This document shows, in pieces, positions 29,413-38,580 of a DNA stretch of 64,000 nt (position 1 is the stretch's first letter; every line of letters starts with the position of its first letter). The DNA comes from Paraburkholderia ultramafica (GTDB taxonomy: Bacteria > Pseudomonadota > Gammaproteobacteria > Burkholderiales > Burkholderiaceae): assembly GCF_902859915.1 (NCBI RefSeq), contig NZ_CADIKK010000031.1, forward strand, positions 30,998 through 94,997, in the 5' to 3' direction. A program made the position numbers and the translations under genes. Below the pieces are notes generated by a model that saw only the letters and a program-made list of their open reading frames with translations, did no database searches and was not told the DNA's origin.

Positions 29413-29606
29413 GGTGATTCTCCAATATGGTGCCCCGATTCTAGCAAATCCAGCCTGGCGTACGGGCGCGACCGCCTTATTTTGCGCCGCTTTCGCGCGG
29501 CGTGCCCGCAATCTTGCGAGCAGTATGGCGGTATGTGTTGCAAGCAACGCGAGGTCATTTGGCGAGCCCGTGTTCCGTGGTAATGTCGTCTCATCAATAG
29601 GGGCGA

Positions 29607-31139
29607 ATGACGATGAACAAAGATACCAATCAACGCGCGGTGCAGACTCCCGCCAACAGCTTCCCAACCGAATCGTTCGACGACGCGACCGAGGCCGTCA
29701 CCCGCCTCTCGGCGATTTACGAAGCGAACACCTCGTTTTTGCGCGACGCGTTCGCGCGCTATCGCCGCAACGAGTCGTTCGAGCGCCGCGTGCGCGCCTG
29801 CTATCCGTTCGTGCGCGTCTGTACCGAAGTCAACACGCATATCGACTCGCGCCGCTCGTACGGTTTCGTCGCGGGTCCGGGCGTGTTCGAGACCACCGTG
29901 ACGCGGCCCGATCTGTTCGGCGACTACTATCGCGAGCAGTTGCGCCTGCTGGCGAAGAACCATCATGTGCAGATCGAGGTCGGCGTGTCTGACCAGCCGA
30001 TTCCGATTCATTTCGCGTTCGCCGAGGGCATTCACCTCGAAGGCGATCTGGATCGCGAGCGCCTGTTCCTGATGCGCGACGTGTTCGATACGCCGGACCT
30101 GGCGCTGCTCGACGACCGTATCGTCAACGGCACGTATGAGCCGGCGCCGGGCGAGCCGCATCCGCTCGCGCTGTTCACGGCGGCGCGGGTCGATTTCTCG
30201 CTGCATCGGCTGAAGCATTACACGGCCACGTCGCCCACGCATTGCCAGAACTACGTGCTGTACACGAACTACCAGTTCTATATCGACGAGTTCGTCAAGC
30301 TCGGCCGCACGATGATGGCCCATACCGACGACGAAGAGCTGCGCGCCTATCGCAGCGAATACACGTCGTTCGTCGAGCCCGGCGACGTGGTCACGTACAA
30401 CGAGAATCTCGGCGAGCAGTCGCAGGAGGGCACGGCGCCGCCGCGTCTGCCGCAGATGCCCGCATACCACCTGAAGCGCGCGGACGGCAGCGGCATCACG
30501 ATGATCAACATCGGCGTCGGGCCGTCGAACGCGAAGACCATCACCGATCACATTGCGGTGCTGCGTCCGCATGCGTGGATCATGCTCGGCCATTGCGCGG
30601 GTCTGCGCAATACGCAGCGCCTCGGCGACTACGTGCTTGCGCACGGCTACGTGCGCGAGGACCACGTGCTCGATGCCGACTTGCCGCTGTGGGTGCCGAT
30701 TCCGGCGCTCGCCGAAGTGCAGGTGGCGTTGGAGCGTGCGGTCGCGCAGGTCACGCAACTGGACGGCGTCGAGTTGAAGCGGGTGATGCGCACGGGCACG
30801 GTGGCGAGCGTGGACAACCGCAACTGGGAGTTGCGCGATCATCGCGAGCCGGTCCAGCGGCTGTCGCAAAGTCGCGCGATCGCACTAGACATGGAAAGCG
30901 CGACGATCGCGGCGAACGGCTTCCGCTTCCGGGTGCCTTACGGCACCTTGCTCTGCGTGTCGGACAAGCCCTTGCATGGCGAACTGAAGCTGCCGGGCAT
31001 GGCGGATCAGTTCTATCGCGCGCAGGTCGATCAGCATCTGCAGATCGGCGTGAAGGCGATGGAGCTATTGCGGATGAACGGGCTGCATCGTTTGCATAGC
31101 CGCAAGCTGCGCAGTTTCGCCGAGGTGGCGTTTCAGTAA
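29607..31139 (+). CDS. amn: AMP nucleosidase
   Basis: Hydrolyses AMP to adenine and ribose-5-phosphate, helping to set the adenylate pool. The 510-aa protein has the AMP nucleosidase N-terminal domain (RACYPFVRVCTEVNTHIDSR) and a nucleoside-phosphorylase-like C domain with INIGVGPSNAKTITDHIAVL, WIMLGHCAGLRNTQRLGDYV and the catalytic/ribose-binding ALDMESATIAANGF. The length is slightly above the E. coli enzyme (484 aa). The start at 29607 has AGGGGC 4 nt upstream; a second Met two codons later is possible. It is transcribed away from the DUF2782 gene. Confidence 0.95.
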   Translation: MTMNKDTNQRAVQTPANSFPTESFDDATEAVTRLSAIYEANTSFLRDAFARYRRNESFERRVRACYPFVRVCTEVNTHIDSRRSYGFVAGPGVFETTVTRPDLFGDYYREQLRLLAKNHHVQIEVGVSDQPIPIHFAFAEGIHLEGDLDRERLFLMRDVFDTPDLALLDDRIVNGTYEPAPGEPHPLALFTAARVDFSLHRLKHYTATSPTHCQNYVLYTNYQFYIDEFVKLGRTMMAHTDDEELRAYRSEYTSFVEPGDVVTYNENLGEQSQEGTAPPRLPQMPAYHLKRADGSGITMINIGVGPSNAKTITDHIAVLRPHAWIMLGHCAGLRNTQRLGDYVLAHGYVREDHVLDADLPLWVPIPALAEVQVALERAVAQVTQLDGVELKRVMRTGTVASVDNRNWELRDHREPVQRLSQSRAIALDMESATIAANGFRFRVPYGTLLCVSDKPLHGELKLPGMADQFYRAQVDQHLQIGVKAMELLRMNGLHRLHSRKLRSFAEVAFQ

Positions 31140-31221
31140 GCGGGTTTGGAGACAGGCATGGGCAAGTGCAGATTCGGCTCGCCCATGCCGCTGTGGCGCG
31201 CCCGCAGGCCGCCGCGTTGCG

Positions 31222-31320
31222 TCAGAACTGCCCGAAGCCGGTGAGCCCGATCAGACTGCCGGCGCCCAGCAGCCACAGCGGATGAATCCGCGTTTCGGCG
31301 ATCTGAATGGTCTTGCCGCA
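31222..31320 (-). pseudogene. C-terminal fragment of an unidentified membrane protein
   Basis: The minus strand encodes GKTIQIAETRIHPLWLLGAG followed by SLIGLTGFGQF and a stop. This resembles the last transmembrane helix of a transporter; a chromate-transporter-like end is one guess. Nothing upstream in any frame continues it. The surrounding 322 bp (31140-31461) otherwise hold only the LOG-gene terminator. Confidence 0.35.
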
Positions 31321-31344
31321 AGCGCGACGCGAACCGGCCGAACA

Positions 31345-31377
31345 AGCAAAAGCGGGCAGCCCGAAGGCTGCCCGCCA
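31345..31377 (-). terminator. intrinsic terminator of the LOG-family gene
   Basis: GCGGGCAGCC (31352-31361) and GGCTGCCCGC (31366-31375) form a perfect 10-bp stem. On the minus strand the loop is TTCG and the stem is followed by TTTTGCTTGTT. It lies about 85 bp after the LOG gene stop. Confidence 0.85.
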
Positions 31378-31461
31378 GAATCAACACACTGTGTTCATTG
31401 CATCGCATTGCGTTGCACATTCGCTTGGCGCCAACGCGCGAAGCGGGAACGCAGCATCACA

Positions 31462-32205
31462 TCACAGATAGAACATCCGGTCTTCATCCGACTTGGCCGG
31501 ATGCGGCTCGGCTTCTTCACGGTCTTCGTAGAACTTCAGCACCGCTTCGAGCACCTGATCCGGATCGTCGATTACCTGCATCAAGTCCATATCGGTCGGA
31601 TTGATCAGGCCCATCGGCGTGAGCGAGTTCCTGAACCACGCAAGCAGGCCTTCCCAGAACTCGGCGCCCACCAGAATGATCGGCACGTTGCGCGACTTCT
31701 TGGTTTGAATCAGCGTGAGCACTTCGGCCAGTTCGTCAAGCGTGCCGAAGCCGCCCGGCATCACGATCACCGCGTCCGAGTTCTTCACGAACGTGACCTT
31801 GCGCGTGAAGAAATGGCGGAAGCGCAGCGAGATGTCCTGCCACTGATTGCCCGATTGCTCGTGCGGTAGTTCGATGTTCAGACCGACCGAAGGCGCCTTG
31901 CCCGCATGAGCACCCTTGTTGGCCGCTTCCATGATGCCGGGGCCGCCGCCGGAAATCACCGCGAAGCCCGCGTCCGACAGCTTGCGCGCAATCTGCGTAG
32001 CGAGCTTGTAGTACGGCGAGTTCGGTTTCAGGCGTGCTGAACCATAGATACTGACAGCCGGACGAATCTCCGAGAGGTACTCGGTCGCCTCGATAAACTC
32101 TGCCATAATCGTGAACATCTGCCACGATGCGCGGGCCTTCTTGGCCGTTGCGCGCTCTTGATCTGCGAGTGATCGCAGACTCGGAATCACTTTTCTCTTA
32201 GTCAT
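31462..32205 (-). CDS. LOG-family (TIGR00730) Rossmann-fold protein, probable nucleotide 5'-monophosphate phosphoribohydrolase
   Basis: Protein of 247 aa. The Rossmann core has ISGGGPGIMEAANKGAHAGK and the signature PGGFGTLDELAEVLTLIQ, the phosphoribohydrolase motif of LOG/PpnN-like proteins that release free bases (or cytokinins in plants) from nucleotides. The N-terminal ~45 residues (KRKVIPSLRSLADQERATAK) are basic and outside the fold. The start at 32205 stands one base from the polA start on the other strand. A later Met (MFTIMAEFIE, 32118) would leave an 89-bp intergenic space. The gene is followed by a strong terminator. Confidence 0.88.
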   Translation of the reverse strand: MTKRKVIPSLRSLADQERATAKKARASWQMFTIMAEFIEATEYLSEIRPAVSIYGSARLKPNSPYYKLATQIARKLSDAGFAVISGGGPGIMEAANKGAHAGKAPSVGLNIELPHEQSGNQWQDISLRFRHFFTRKVTFVKNSDAVIVMPGGFGTLDELAEVLTLIQTKKSRNVPIILVGAEFWEGLLAWFRNSLTPMGLINPTDMDLMQVIDDPDQVLEAVLKFYEDREEAEPHPAKSDEDRMFYL

Positions 32206-32206
32206 A

Positions 32207-34948
32207 ATGCCTGAAGAACGAAGCCTTGAAGGTAAGACCCTGCTATTGGTCGACGGTTCGAGTTATCTGTACCGGGCCTACCATGCGATGCCTGATCTGC
32301 GCGGCCCCGGGGGCGGTCCGACGGGTGCGCTCTATGGGATGATCAACATGCTGCGGCGCATGCGCAAGGAAGTCACAGCAGAGTATAGCGCGTGCGTGTT
32401 CGACGCCAAGGGCAAAACATTTCGCGACGATTGGTATCCCGACTATAAGGCGAATCGTCCGTCGATGCCGGACGACCTGTCGCGCCAGATCGAGCCGATT
32501 CATGTGGCCGTGCGCGCGCTCGGCTGGCCGCTCTTGATGATCGAAGGCGTCGAGGCTGATGACGTGATCGGCACGCTCAGCACCGCAGCGGAACAGCGCG
32601 GCATGAACGTGATCGTGTCGACTGGGGACAAGGATCTGGCGCAGCTCGTGTCGGATCATGTCACCCTCATCAATACGATGACCAACGAAACGCTCGACCG
32701 CGCCGGCGTGATCGCCAAGTTCGGCGTACCGCCGGAACGCATCATCGACTACCTGTCACTGATCGGCGATACCGTCGACAACGTGCCGGGCGTCGAGAAG
32801 TGCGGGCCGAAGACAGCGCTCAAATGGCTGACGCAATTCGAGTCGCTGGATGGCATCGTCGCACATGCGGACGAAATCAAAGGTGCGGTAGGAGACAATC
32901 TGCGACGTGCGCTCGATTTTCTGCCGATGGCGAAGAAGCTCGTCACCGTCGAGCGCAATTGCGATCTGACCGACCATATCGTGTCGATCGAGGAAAGCCT
33001 GCCAAGCCGGCCGGAATCGCGCGAGGAACTGCGCGACGTGTTCACGCGTCACGGATTCAAGACCTGGCTGCGCGAAGTGGAGATCACGGACGCGGTGGAA
33101 GGCCCGGAAACCGACGTGCCGCCGGCGCTGTCGGTGGATCACGAGCGGCACTACGACACCGTGCAGACGTGGGAGCAGTTCGACGCGTGGCTCGACAGGA
33201 TCAACGCGGCCGAGCTGACCTCGTTCGATACCGAAACCACGGCGCTCGATCCGATGACCGCGCAGATCGTCGGCTTGTCGTTGTCGGTGGAAGCCGGCCG
33301 CGCTGCATATGTGCCGCTCGCGCATCGCGGCCCGGACGCGCCCGTCCAACTGCCGCGCGAAGCAGTCCTCGCGAAGCTCAAGCCGTGGCTGGAAAGCGCC
33401 GAGCACAAGAAGGTCGGTCAGCATCTGAAGTACGACGAGCAGGTGCTGGCGAACTACGGCATCGAAATGCGCGGTATCGAACACGACACGCTGCTGCAAT
33501 CCTACGTGCTCGAATCGCATCGCACGCACGACATGGACAGCCTCGCGCTGCGTCATCTCGGCATCAAGACGATCAAGTACGAAGACGTCGCGGGCAAGGG
33601 CGCGGGACAGATCGGCTTCGACGAAGTGGCGCTGGAACAGGCCGCCGAATACGCGGCGGAAGACGCCGACATCACGTTGCGTTTGCATCAGGCCTTGTAT
33701 CCGCAAGTGGCCGCGGAGAAGACGCTCGACCACGTCTATCGTGCGATCGAAGTGCCGACCTCGCGGGTGCTGCGCAAGATGGAGCGCACGGGCGTGCTGA
33801 TCGATGCGGAAAAGCTGCGTCAGCAAAGCAGTGAAATCGCCACGCGTCTGATCCAGCTGGAAAGCGAAGCGTATGCGCTGGCCGGCGGCGAATTCAATCT
33901 GGGCTCGCCCAAGCAGATCGGCCAGATCTTCTTCGAGAAGCTGGAACTGCCGGTGGTCAAGAAGACCCCGAGCGGCGCGCCGTCCACCGACGAAGAAGTG
34001 CTGCAAAAGCTCGCCGAAGACTATCCGCTGCCGAAGATCCTGCTCGAACACCGTGGCTTGTCGAAGCTGAAGTCGACCTATACCGACAAGCTGCCGCGGA
34101 TGGTCAATGCGCAAACGGGCCGCGTGCATACGAACTACGCGCAGGCCGTCGCGGTGACGGGGCGTCTGGCGTCGAACGATCCGAACTTGCAGAACATTCC
34201 CGTGCGCACCGGCGAAGGCCGCCGCATTCGCGAAGCATTTATTGCGCCGCCGGGACACAAGCTGGTCTCCGCGGACTACTCGCAGATCGAATTGCGCATC
34301 ATGGCGCACATTTCCGGCGACGAATCGTTGCTGCGCGCGTTCTCGCAAGGGGAAGACATTCACCGCGCCACCGCGGCGGAAATCTTCAGCGTGACGCCGC
34401 TCGAAGTGTCGAGCGATCAGCGGCGCGTGGCCAAGGTCATCAACTTCGGCCTGATCTATGGCATGAGCGCGTTCGGCCTCGCGTCGAACCTCGGCATTAC
34501 GCGCGACGCGGCCAAGATGTATATCGACCGCTATTTCGCGCGTTATCCGGGCGTCGCGCGCTATATGGACGAAACGCGTCTGAGCGCGAAGGCGAAGGGT
34601 TACGTCGAGACAGTGTTCGGTCGCCGCCTGTGGCTGCCGGAGATCAACGGCGGCAACGGTCCGCGTCGTCAGGGCGCCGAGCGCGCCGCGATCAACGCGC
34701 CGATGCAGGGCACGGCCGCCGACCTGATCAAGCTGTCGATGATCGCGGTGCAGAAGTGGATCGAAGAATCGAAGATCGGCACGCGCATGATCATGCAGGT
34801 GCACGACGAACTGATTCTCGAAGTGCCTGACGCGGAATTGTCCGAAGTGCGCAAGCGCCTGCCCGAGTTGATGTGCAGTGTTGCCGACCTGAAAGTGCCG
34901 CTGGTCGCCGAAGTGGGCGCGGGCCTGAACTGGGAAGAAGCGCATTGA
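32207..34948 (+). CDS. polA: DNA polymerase I
   Basis: Polymerase of 913 aa for gap repair and Okazaki-fragment maturation, with all three domains. The 5'-nuclease starts LLLVDGSSYLYRAYHAMPDL. The 3'-5' proofreading domain keeps its metal ligands (LTSFDTETTALDP, about residue 335). The polymerase domain has motif A (VSADYSQIELRIMAHISG), motif B (RRVAKVINFGLIYGMSAFG) and motif C (MQVHDELILE). The start at 32207 (MPEERSLEGK) leaves only one base between it and the divergent LOG start, so its promoter or leader must lie within the LOG coding sequence unless that gene starts later. Confidence 0.97.
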   Translation: MPEERSLEGKTLLLVDGSSYLYRAYHAMPDLRGPGGGPTGALYGMINMLRRMRKEVTAEYSACVFDAKGKTFRDDWYPDYKANRPSMPDDLSRQIEPIHVAVRALGWPLLMIEGVEADDVIGTLSTAAEQRGMNVIVSTGDKDLAQLVSDHVTLINTMTNETLDRAGVIAKFGVPPERIIDYLSLIGDTVDNVPGVEKCGPKTALKWLTQFESLDGIVAHADEIKGAVGDNLRRALDFLPMAKKLVTVERNCDLTDHIVSIEESLPSRPESREELRDVFTRHGFKTWLREVEITDAVEGPETDVPPALSVDHERHYDTVQTWEQFDAWLDRINAAELTSFDTETTALDPMTAQIVGLSLSVEAGRAAYVPLAHRGPDAPVQLPREAVLAKLKPWLESAEHKKVGQHLKYDEQVLANYGIEMRGIEHDTLLQSYVLESHRTHDMDSLALRHLGIKTIKYEDVAGKGAGQIGFDEVALEQAAEYAAEDADITLRLHQALYPQVAAEKTLDHVYRAIEVPTSRVLRKMERTGVLIDAEKLRQQSSEIATRLIQLESEAYALAGGEFNLGSPKQIGQIFFEKLELPVVKKTPSGAPSTDEEVLQKLAEDYPLPKILLEHRGLSKLKSTYTDKLPRMVNAQTGRVHTNYAQAVAVTGRLASNDPNLQNIPVRTGEGRRIREAFIAPPGHKLVSADYSQIELRIMAHISGDESLLRAFSQGEDIHRATAAEIFSVTPLEVSSDQRRVAKVINFGLIYGMSAFGLASNLGITRDAAKMYIDRYFARYPGVARYMDETRLSAKAKGYVETVFGRRLWLPEINGGNGPRRQGAERAAINAPMQGTAADLIKLSMIAVQKWIEESKIGTRMIMQVHDELILEVPDAELSEVRKRLPELMCSVADLKVPLVAEVGAGLNWEEAH

Positions 34949-34979
34949 CGCGCTGGTGACAATGGGCGATATCGTCGTG

Positions 34980-34996
34980 CGCATGTCACACATGCG
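34980..34996. repeat. short palindrome after polA
   Basis: CGCATGT-CAC-ACATGCG is perfectly symmetric and lies 31 bp past the polA stop and 108 bp before ndh. There is no T tract. It may be an operator for the NADH dehydrogenase gene or an mRNA end. Confidence 0.4.
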
Positions 34997-35104
34997 TATT
35001 GATGGCTTGTGACAAACCGTGCTGCTCGCGGACAATCGCTGAAACACGGCGCGTTCGGACGCGCCGTCGCGACGCATTATTCATCGGCAAACACGGAGAG
35101 TTCA

Positions 35105-36460
35105 ATGCATCGGTTTATCGTCGTTGGCGGGGGCGCGGGAGGACTGGAACTGGCGACACGTCTGGGTGATCGCTATGGAGCCCAGAAGAAAAAAGGCGGT
35201 ACACGGGCGCAAGTCACGCTCGTCGACCGTTATCCGACGCATATCTGGAAGCCGCTGCTGCATGAAGTGGCGGCAGGCAGCATGGACCCTTTCACGCAGG
35301 AGCTCGAATACGCGGCGCAAGCGCGCTGGCATGACTTCGAGTTTCAGCAGGGTGAACTAACCGGTCTCGACCGCGCGAACAGGCGCCTCATGCTCAGCCC
35401 GGTGGTCGACGACGACGGCGCCGAACTGCTGCCCGCGCGCGAGCTCGAATACGACACGCTGATCATCGCAATCGGCAGCACCACGGCGTTCTTCGGCGTG
35501 AAAGGCGCGGCGGAATTCTCCCTCGCACTCGACACGGTCGGCCAGGCCGAGCGCTTCCGCAAACGCCTGATCGCGGCCTGCATGCGTGCCGAGCATCAGG
35601 TGCATGAGCCGGTCGAATCGAGACCCGGACCCGGCACGTCGACATCCAGCGAGCCGCGCATCCAGGTGGCGATTGTCGGCGGCGGCGCGACGGGCGTCGA
35701 GCTGTCGGCCGAGTTGCGCAACACCGCGCAGGTGCTGTCCGCGTATGGTCTGCACAAGCTCGATCCGCGGCATGACGTCGGCATCGTGCTGATCGAGGCG
35801 GGTCCGCGCATTTTGCCGGCCTTGCAGGAACGCGTGTCGACCGCTACCGCCGAGCTGCTCACCAAGCTCGGCGTGAAGCTGATGATCGGCGAAACGGTGG
35901 CCGAAGTCGCGCCCGGCATTATCCGTACCGCGAGCGGGCATACCGTGCGTGCCGATCTGACGGTGTGGGCGGCGGGCATCAAGGCACCGCCGATCCTCAG
36001 CGAGCTCGACGGCCTGCCGGTCAACCGGCTGGGCCAGCTCAACGTGCGCCGCACGCTGCAAACCGAAATCGACGACAACATCTTCGCGCTCGGCGATTGC
36101 GCCGCCTGTCCGTGGCCGGGCAACGAGCGCAACGTGCCGCCGCGTGCGCAGGCCGCGCATCAGCAGGCGAGTTTCTTGATGAAGGCGCTGGCGGCGCGGC
36201 TCGACAACAAGCCGTTGCCGGAATTCGCCTATCGCGACTTCGGCTCGCTGGTGTCGCTTGGGCACTTCAGCGCGGTCGGCAATCTGATGGGTGGGCTGAT
36301 CGGCGGCAATATGCTGATCGAAGGGCTGTTCGCGCGCTTCATGTACATGTCGCTGTACCGGCTGCATATCGCGGCGCTGCACGGCTACGCGCGCATGGTG
36401 CTCGACACCTTCGCGCACTGGCTGCGCCGCTCCACGCTGCCGCGGGTCAAGCTGCACTGA
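35105..36460 (+). CDS. ndh: type II NADH dehydrogenase-like FAD/NAD(P) oxidoreductase
   Basis: Protein of 451 aa resembling NDH-2, which passes electrons from NADH to quinone without pumping protons. Two Rossmann motifs are seen: FIVVGGGAGGLELATRLGD (FAD, residue 4 on) and VAIVGGGATGVELSAELRNT (NADH, about residue 185). The FAD-binding NIFALGDCAACPWPGNERNV is near residue 330, followed by PRAQAAHQQASFL, characteristic of NDH-2. The C-terminal part (GNMLIEGLFARFMYMSLYRL) is amphipathic and fits membrane attachment. The start is the ATG at 35105 with GGAGAG upstream; an open frame farther upstream lacks support. Confidence 0.9.
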   Translation: MHRFIVVGGGAGGLELATRLGDRYGAQKKKGGTRAQVTLVDRYPTHIWKPLLHEVAAGSMDPFTQELEYAAQARWHDFEFQQGELTGLDRANRRLMLSPVVDDDGAELLPARELEYDTLIIAIGSTTAFFGVKGAAEFSLALDTVGQAERFRKRLIAACMRAEHQVHEPVESRPGPGTSTSSEPRIQVAIVGGGATGVELSAELRNTAQVLSAYGLHKLDPRHDVGIVLIEAGPRILPALQERVSTATAELLTKLGVKLMIGETVAEVAPGIIRTASGHTVRADLTVWAAGIKAPPILSELDGLPVNRLGQLNVRRTLQTEIDDNIFALGDCAACPWPGNERNVPPRAQAAHQQASFLMKALAARLDNKPLPEFAYRDFGSLVSLGHFSAVGNLMGGLIGGNMLIEGLFARFMYMSLYRLHIAALHGYARMVLDTFAHWLRRSTLPRVKLH

Positions 36461-36545
36461 CGGCGCGCGGGTGACGGTTGCTTCTGCAACAGGATGCGCG
36501 TCAGGCGTATCCTGTTACCTCTAACGACTAACCGAGGAGCGCCGC

Positions 36546-37418
36546 ATGCTGAAACCCGACATCGACAGCCTGGTCCCACACGTTCCCTTCAATCGACGCA
36601 CCTTCATCAAGGCCGCGCTCGGCACCGGTTTCGCGGCGGCCGTGCTGCCGGTTTCGGCGCAAACCATCCATACCGATAGCGACGGCCTCGAAGCGGGCGA
36701 GGTGGCCATGCATTCAAACGGCACGCTGGTGCCGGCGTATCGCGCGCAGCCGAAGGGCAAGACGCATTTGCCGGTGATCGTCGTGATCCATGAGGCCTTT
36801 GGCGTGCACGAGCATATCGCCGACGTCTGCCGCCGCTTTGCGAAGCTGGGCTATCTGGCGATTGCGCCGGATCTGTTTGTCCGCGAAGGCGATCCGATGG
36901 TGTACCCGACCATCCAGCAGATCAGCACGCAGATCCTCGACAAGGTGCCTGACGAGCAGGCGCTGGCCGATCTCGACGCGACCGTTGCATGGGCGGGCGA
37001 GAATGGCGGCGATCTGAACCGGCTCGGCGTGAACGGTTTCTGTTGGGGCGGCCGCATGGCCTGGCTGTATGCGGAGCACAATCCGCGGCTCAAGGCGGTG
37101 GTCGCATGGTACGGGCGCGTGGGCGGAGACCATACCGCGACCACGCCGGCGAATCCGCTCGACCGGGTTGGCGATCTGCATGCGCCGGTGCTGGGGCTCT
37201 ACGGCTTGCAGGATCAGGGCATCCCGCAAGCCACGCTCGAGCAGATGAAGCAGGCCGTCGCGCAAGGTCCGCAGGCGGGGCGCGGCTCGCAGTTCGTCGT
37301 GTATGACGACGCGGGCCACGCGTTTTTCGCGGATTACCGGCCGAGCTACAAGAAGGCCGATGCCGAAGATGGCTGGCGCAGGACGCTAGTGTGGTTCAAG
37401 CAGCACGGGGTGGCTTGA
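36546..37418 (+). CDS. dienelactone-hydrolase family protein with a Tat-type signal
   Basis: Alpha/beta hydrolase of 290 aa. The N terminus has a twin-arginine motif and hydrophobic stretch (FNRRTFIKAALGTGFAAAVL, residues 15-34) ending in SAQ, so periplasmic export is likely. The dienelactone-hydrolase core shows VIVVIHEAFGVHEHIADVCR, the nucleophile elbow VNGFCWGGRMAWLYA (Cys instead of Ser) and DDAGHAFFADYRP (His). The natural substrate is unclear; exported members are widespread and not tied to chlorocatechol degradation. The start is the ATG at 36546, preceded by GAGGAG. A bidirectional terminator follows. Confidence 0.88.
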   Translation: MLKPDIDSLVPHVPFNRRTFIKAALGTGFAAAVLPVSAQTIHTDSDGLEAGEVAMHSNGTLVPAYRAQPKGKTHLPVIVVIHEAFGVHEHIADVCRRFAKLGYLAIAPDLFVREGDPMVYPTIQQISTQILDKVPDEQALADLDATVAWAGENGGDLNRLGVNGFCWGGRMAWLYAEHNPRLKAVVAWYGRVGGDHTATTPANPLDRVGDLHAPVLGLYGLQDQGIPQATLEQMKQAVAQGPQAGRGSQFVVYDDAGHAFFADYRPSYKKADAEDGWRRTLVWFKQHGVA

Positions 37419-37457
37419 GGCGCGTAAGACTTCCGCTGACCGTGGCGTCCGCGCGAT

Positions 37458-37500
37458 AAAAAAGGCCATTGCCGCCCGTGGGCGGCAATGGCCTTTTGCT
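37458..37500. terminator. bidirectional intrinsic terminator
   Basis: AAAGGCCATTGCCGCC pairs with GGCGGCAATGGCCTTT around a very short loop, with A and T tracts on the two sides. It serves both the hydrolase gene (+) and the convergent sulfurtransferase gene (-). Confidence 0.9.
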
Positions 37501-37522
37501 TACCGCTTGCAGCGGCTTGCGC

Positions 37523-38392
37523 TCAAGGATTCGGTCCCGTTGCAACCGGCCGCTTCGGATCGGAACTCCATTCGCTCCAGGAGCCCGGATACAGCGCCGC
37601 GCCATGCAGGCCGGCAATCTCCATGGCCAAAACGTTCACGCATGCCGTCACGCCCGAGCCGCATTGCAGCACCACGTGCTCGGGCGGCGTGTCGGCCAGC
37701 AGCGCGTGGAATTCCTCGCGCAGCGTATGAGCCGGCTTGAAGCGGTCGTCGGCGGTGAAGTTGTCCTTGAAGTAGCGGTTGAGCGCGCCGGGGATGTGGC
37801 CGCCGACGCGGTCCAGCGTCTCGTTCTCGCCGCGATAGCGATCGGCCGCGCGCGCGTCGACCACCACGCGCTCCTTCGAGCCGAGATTGCGCTCGACCGT
37901 CTGCGCATCGACCGTGACGGAGAGCGGCGCGCCGGCTTTGAAGTCGCCGGTGTTCTGGGCCGGCGCGTCTTGCGTCAACGGCTGACCGGCGGCTTGCCAC
38001 GCTGGCAGTCCGCCGTCGAGCAGCGCCACCGAGTCGTGTCCGAGCCAGCGCAGCAGCCACCATGCGCGAGCGGCGTACATGCCGCCTTGCGCGTCATAAG
38101 CGACCACTTGCTGGCCCTGCTTCAGGCCGCGCGACTCCAGCGTTTCGACCAGCCGCGCGCGATCCGGCAGCGGATGCCGGCCGTTCGTGCCGCTCTTCGG
38201 CCCTGACAGATCGCGATCGAGATGCAGGTAATGCGCGCCCGGCAGATGTCCGGCCAGATAGGCTTTCTCGCCCGCTTCCGTGTCGGTCAGATCGAACCGG
38301 CAATCGATGACGAACACGCTGCCTGGCGCGGCGGCGAGCCGTTCCGCGAGGTTGGTCGCGGAGATCAGGGTGGTGTAGTGAGTGTGGGGCAT
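37523..38392 (-). CDS. sseA: 3-mercaptopyruvate/thiosulfate sulfurtransferase
   Basis: Two-domain rhodanese of 289 aa. The inactive N-terminal domain (SVFVIDCRFDLTDTEAGEKA) is followed by the catalytic domain (RVVVDARAADRYRGENETLD). The active-site loop CGSGVTACVNVLAMEI has the CGSGVT form typical of 3-mercaptopyruvate sulfurtransferases rather than the basic CRxGxx[R/T] loop of thiosulfate rhodanese. It transfers sulfane sulfur to cyanide or thiols. The start is the ATG at 38392 (MPHTHYTTLISATNLAERLA). It is a single gene with a shared terminator at its 3' end. Confidence 0.9.
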   Translation of the reverse strand: MPHTHYTTLISATNLAERLAAAPGSVFVIDCRFDLTDTEAGEKAYLAGHLPGAHYLHLDRDLSGPKSGTNGRHPLPDRARLVETLESRGLKQGQQVVAYDAQGGMYAARAWWLLRWLGHDSVALLDGGLPAWQAAGQPLTQDAPAQNTGDFKAGAPLSVTVDAQTVERNLGSKERVVVDARAADRYRGENETLDRVGGHIPGALNRYFKDNFTADDRFKPAHTLREEFHALLADTPPEHVVLQCGSGVTACVNVLAMEIAGLHGAALYPGSWSEWSSDPKRPVATGPNP

Positions 38393-38476
38393 GACGTCTC
38401 CTCGATACGGGCGATGGCGGCTCCGCCGGGCGTCCTGGCGCCGCGCGCGGATGACCGGGCTATGTTGTTAGTCTAA

Positions 38477-38506
38477 ACAAAAAACGACGGGCCGAAGCCC
38501 GTCTTT
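38477..38506 (-). terminator. intrinsic terminator of the Rieske oxygenase gene
   Basis: GACGGGC (38486-38492) and GCCCGTC (38497-38503) with a tetraloop. On the minus strand the stem is followed by GTTTTTTGTTT. It lies 75-100 bp past the oxygenase stop. Confidence 0.85.
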
Positions 38507-38580
38507 CCATGCGTCGAAGCTTTGCGCGAGATTCGGAACAAGCGCGGGTCGAACACGGACCAAGCGCGGATCAGCCGCGC

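Noticed and set aside
32756..35077. Minus-strand open frame opposite polA
   Set aside because: Shadow of polA, no motifs.
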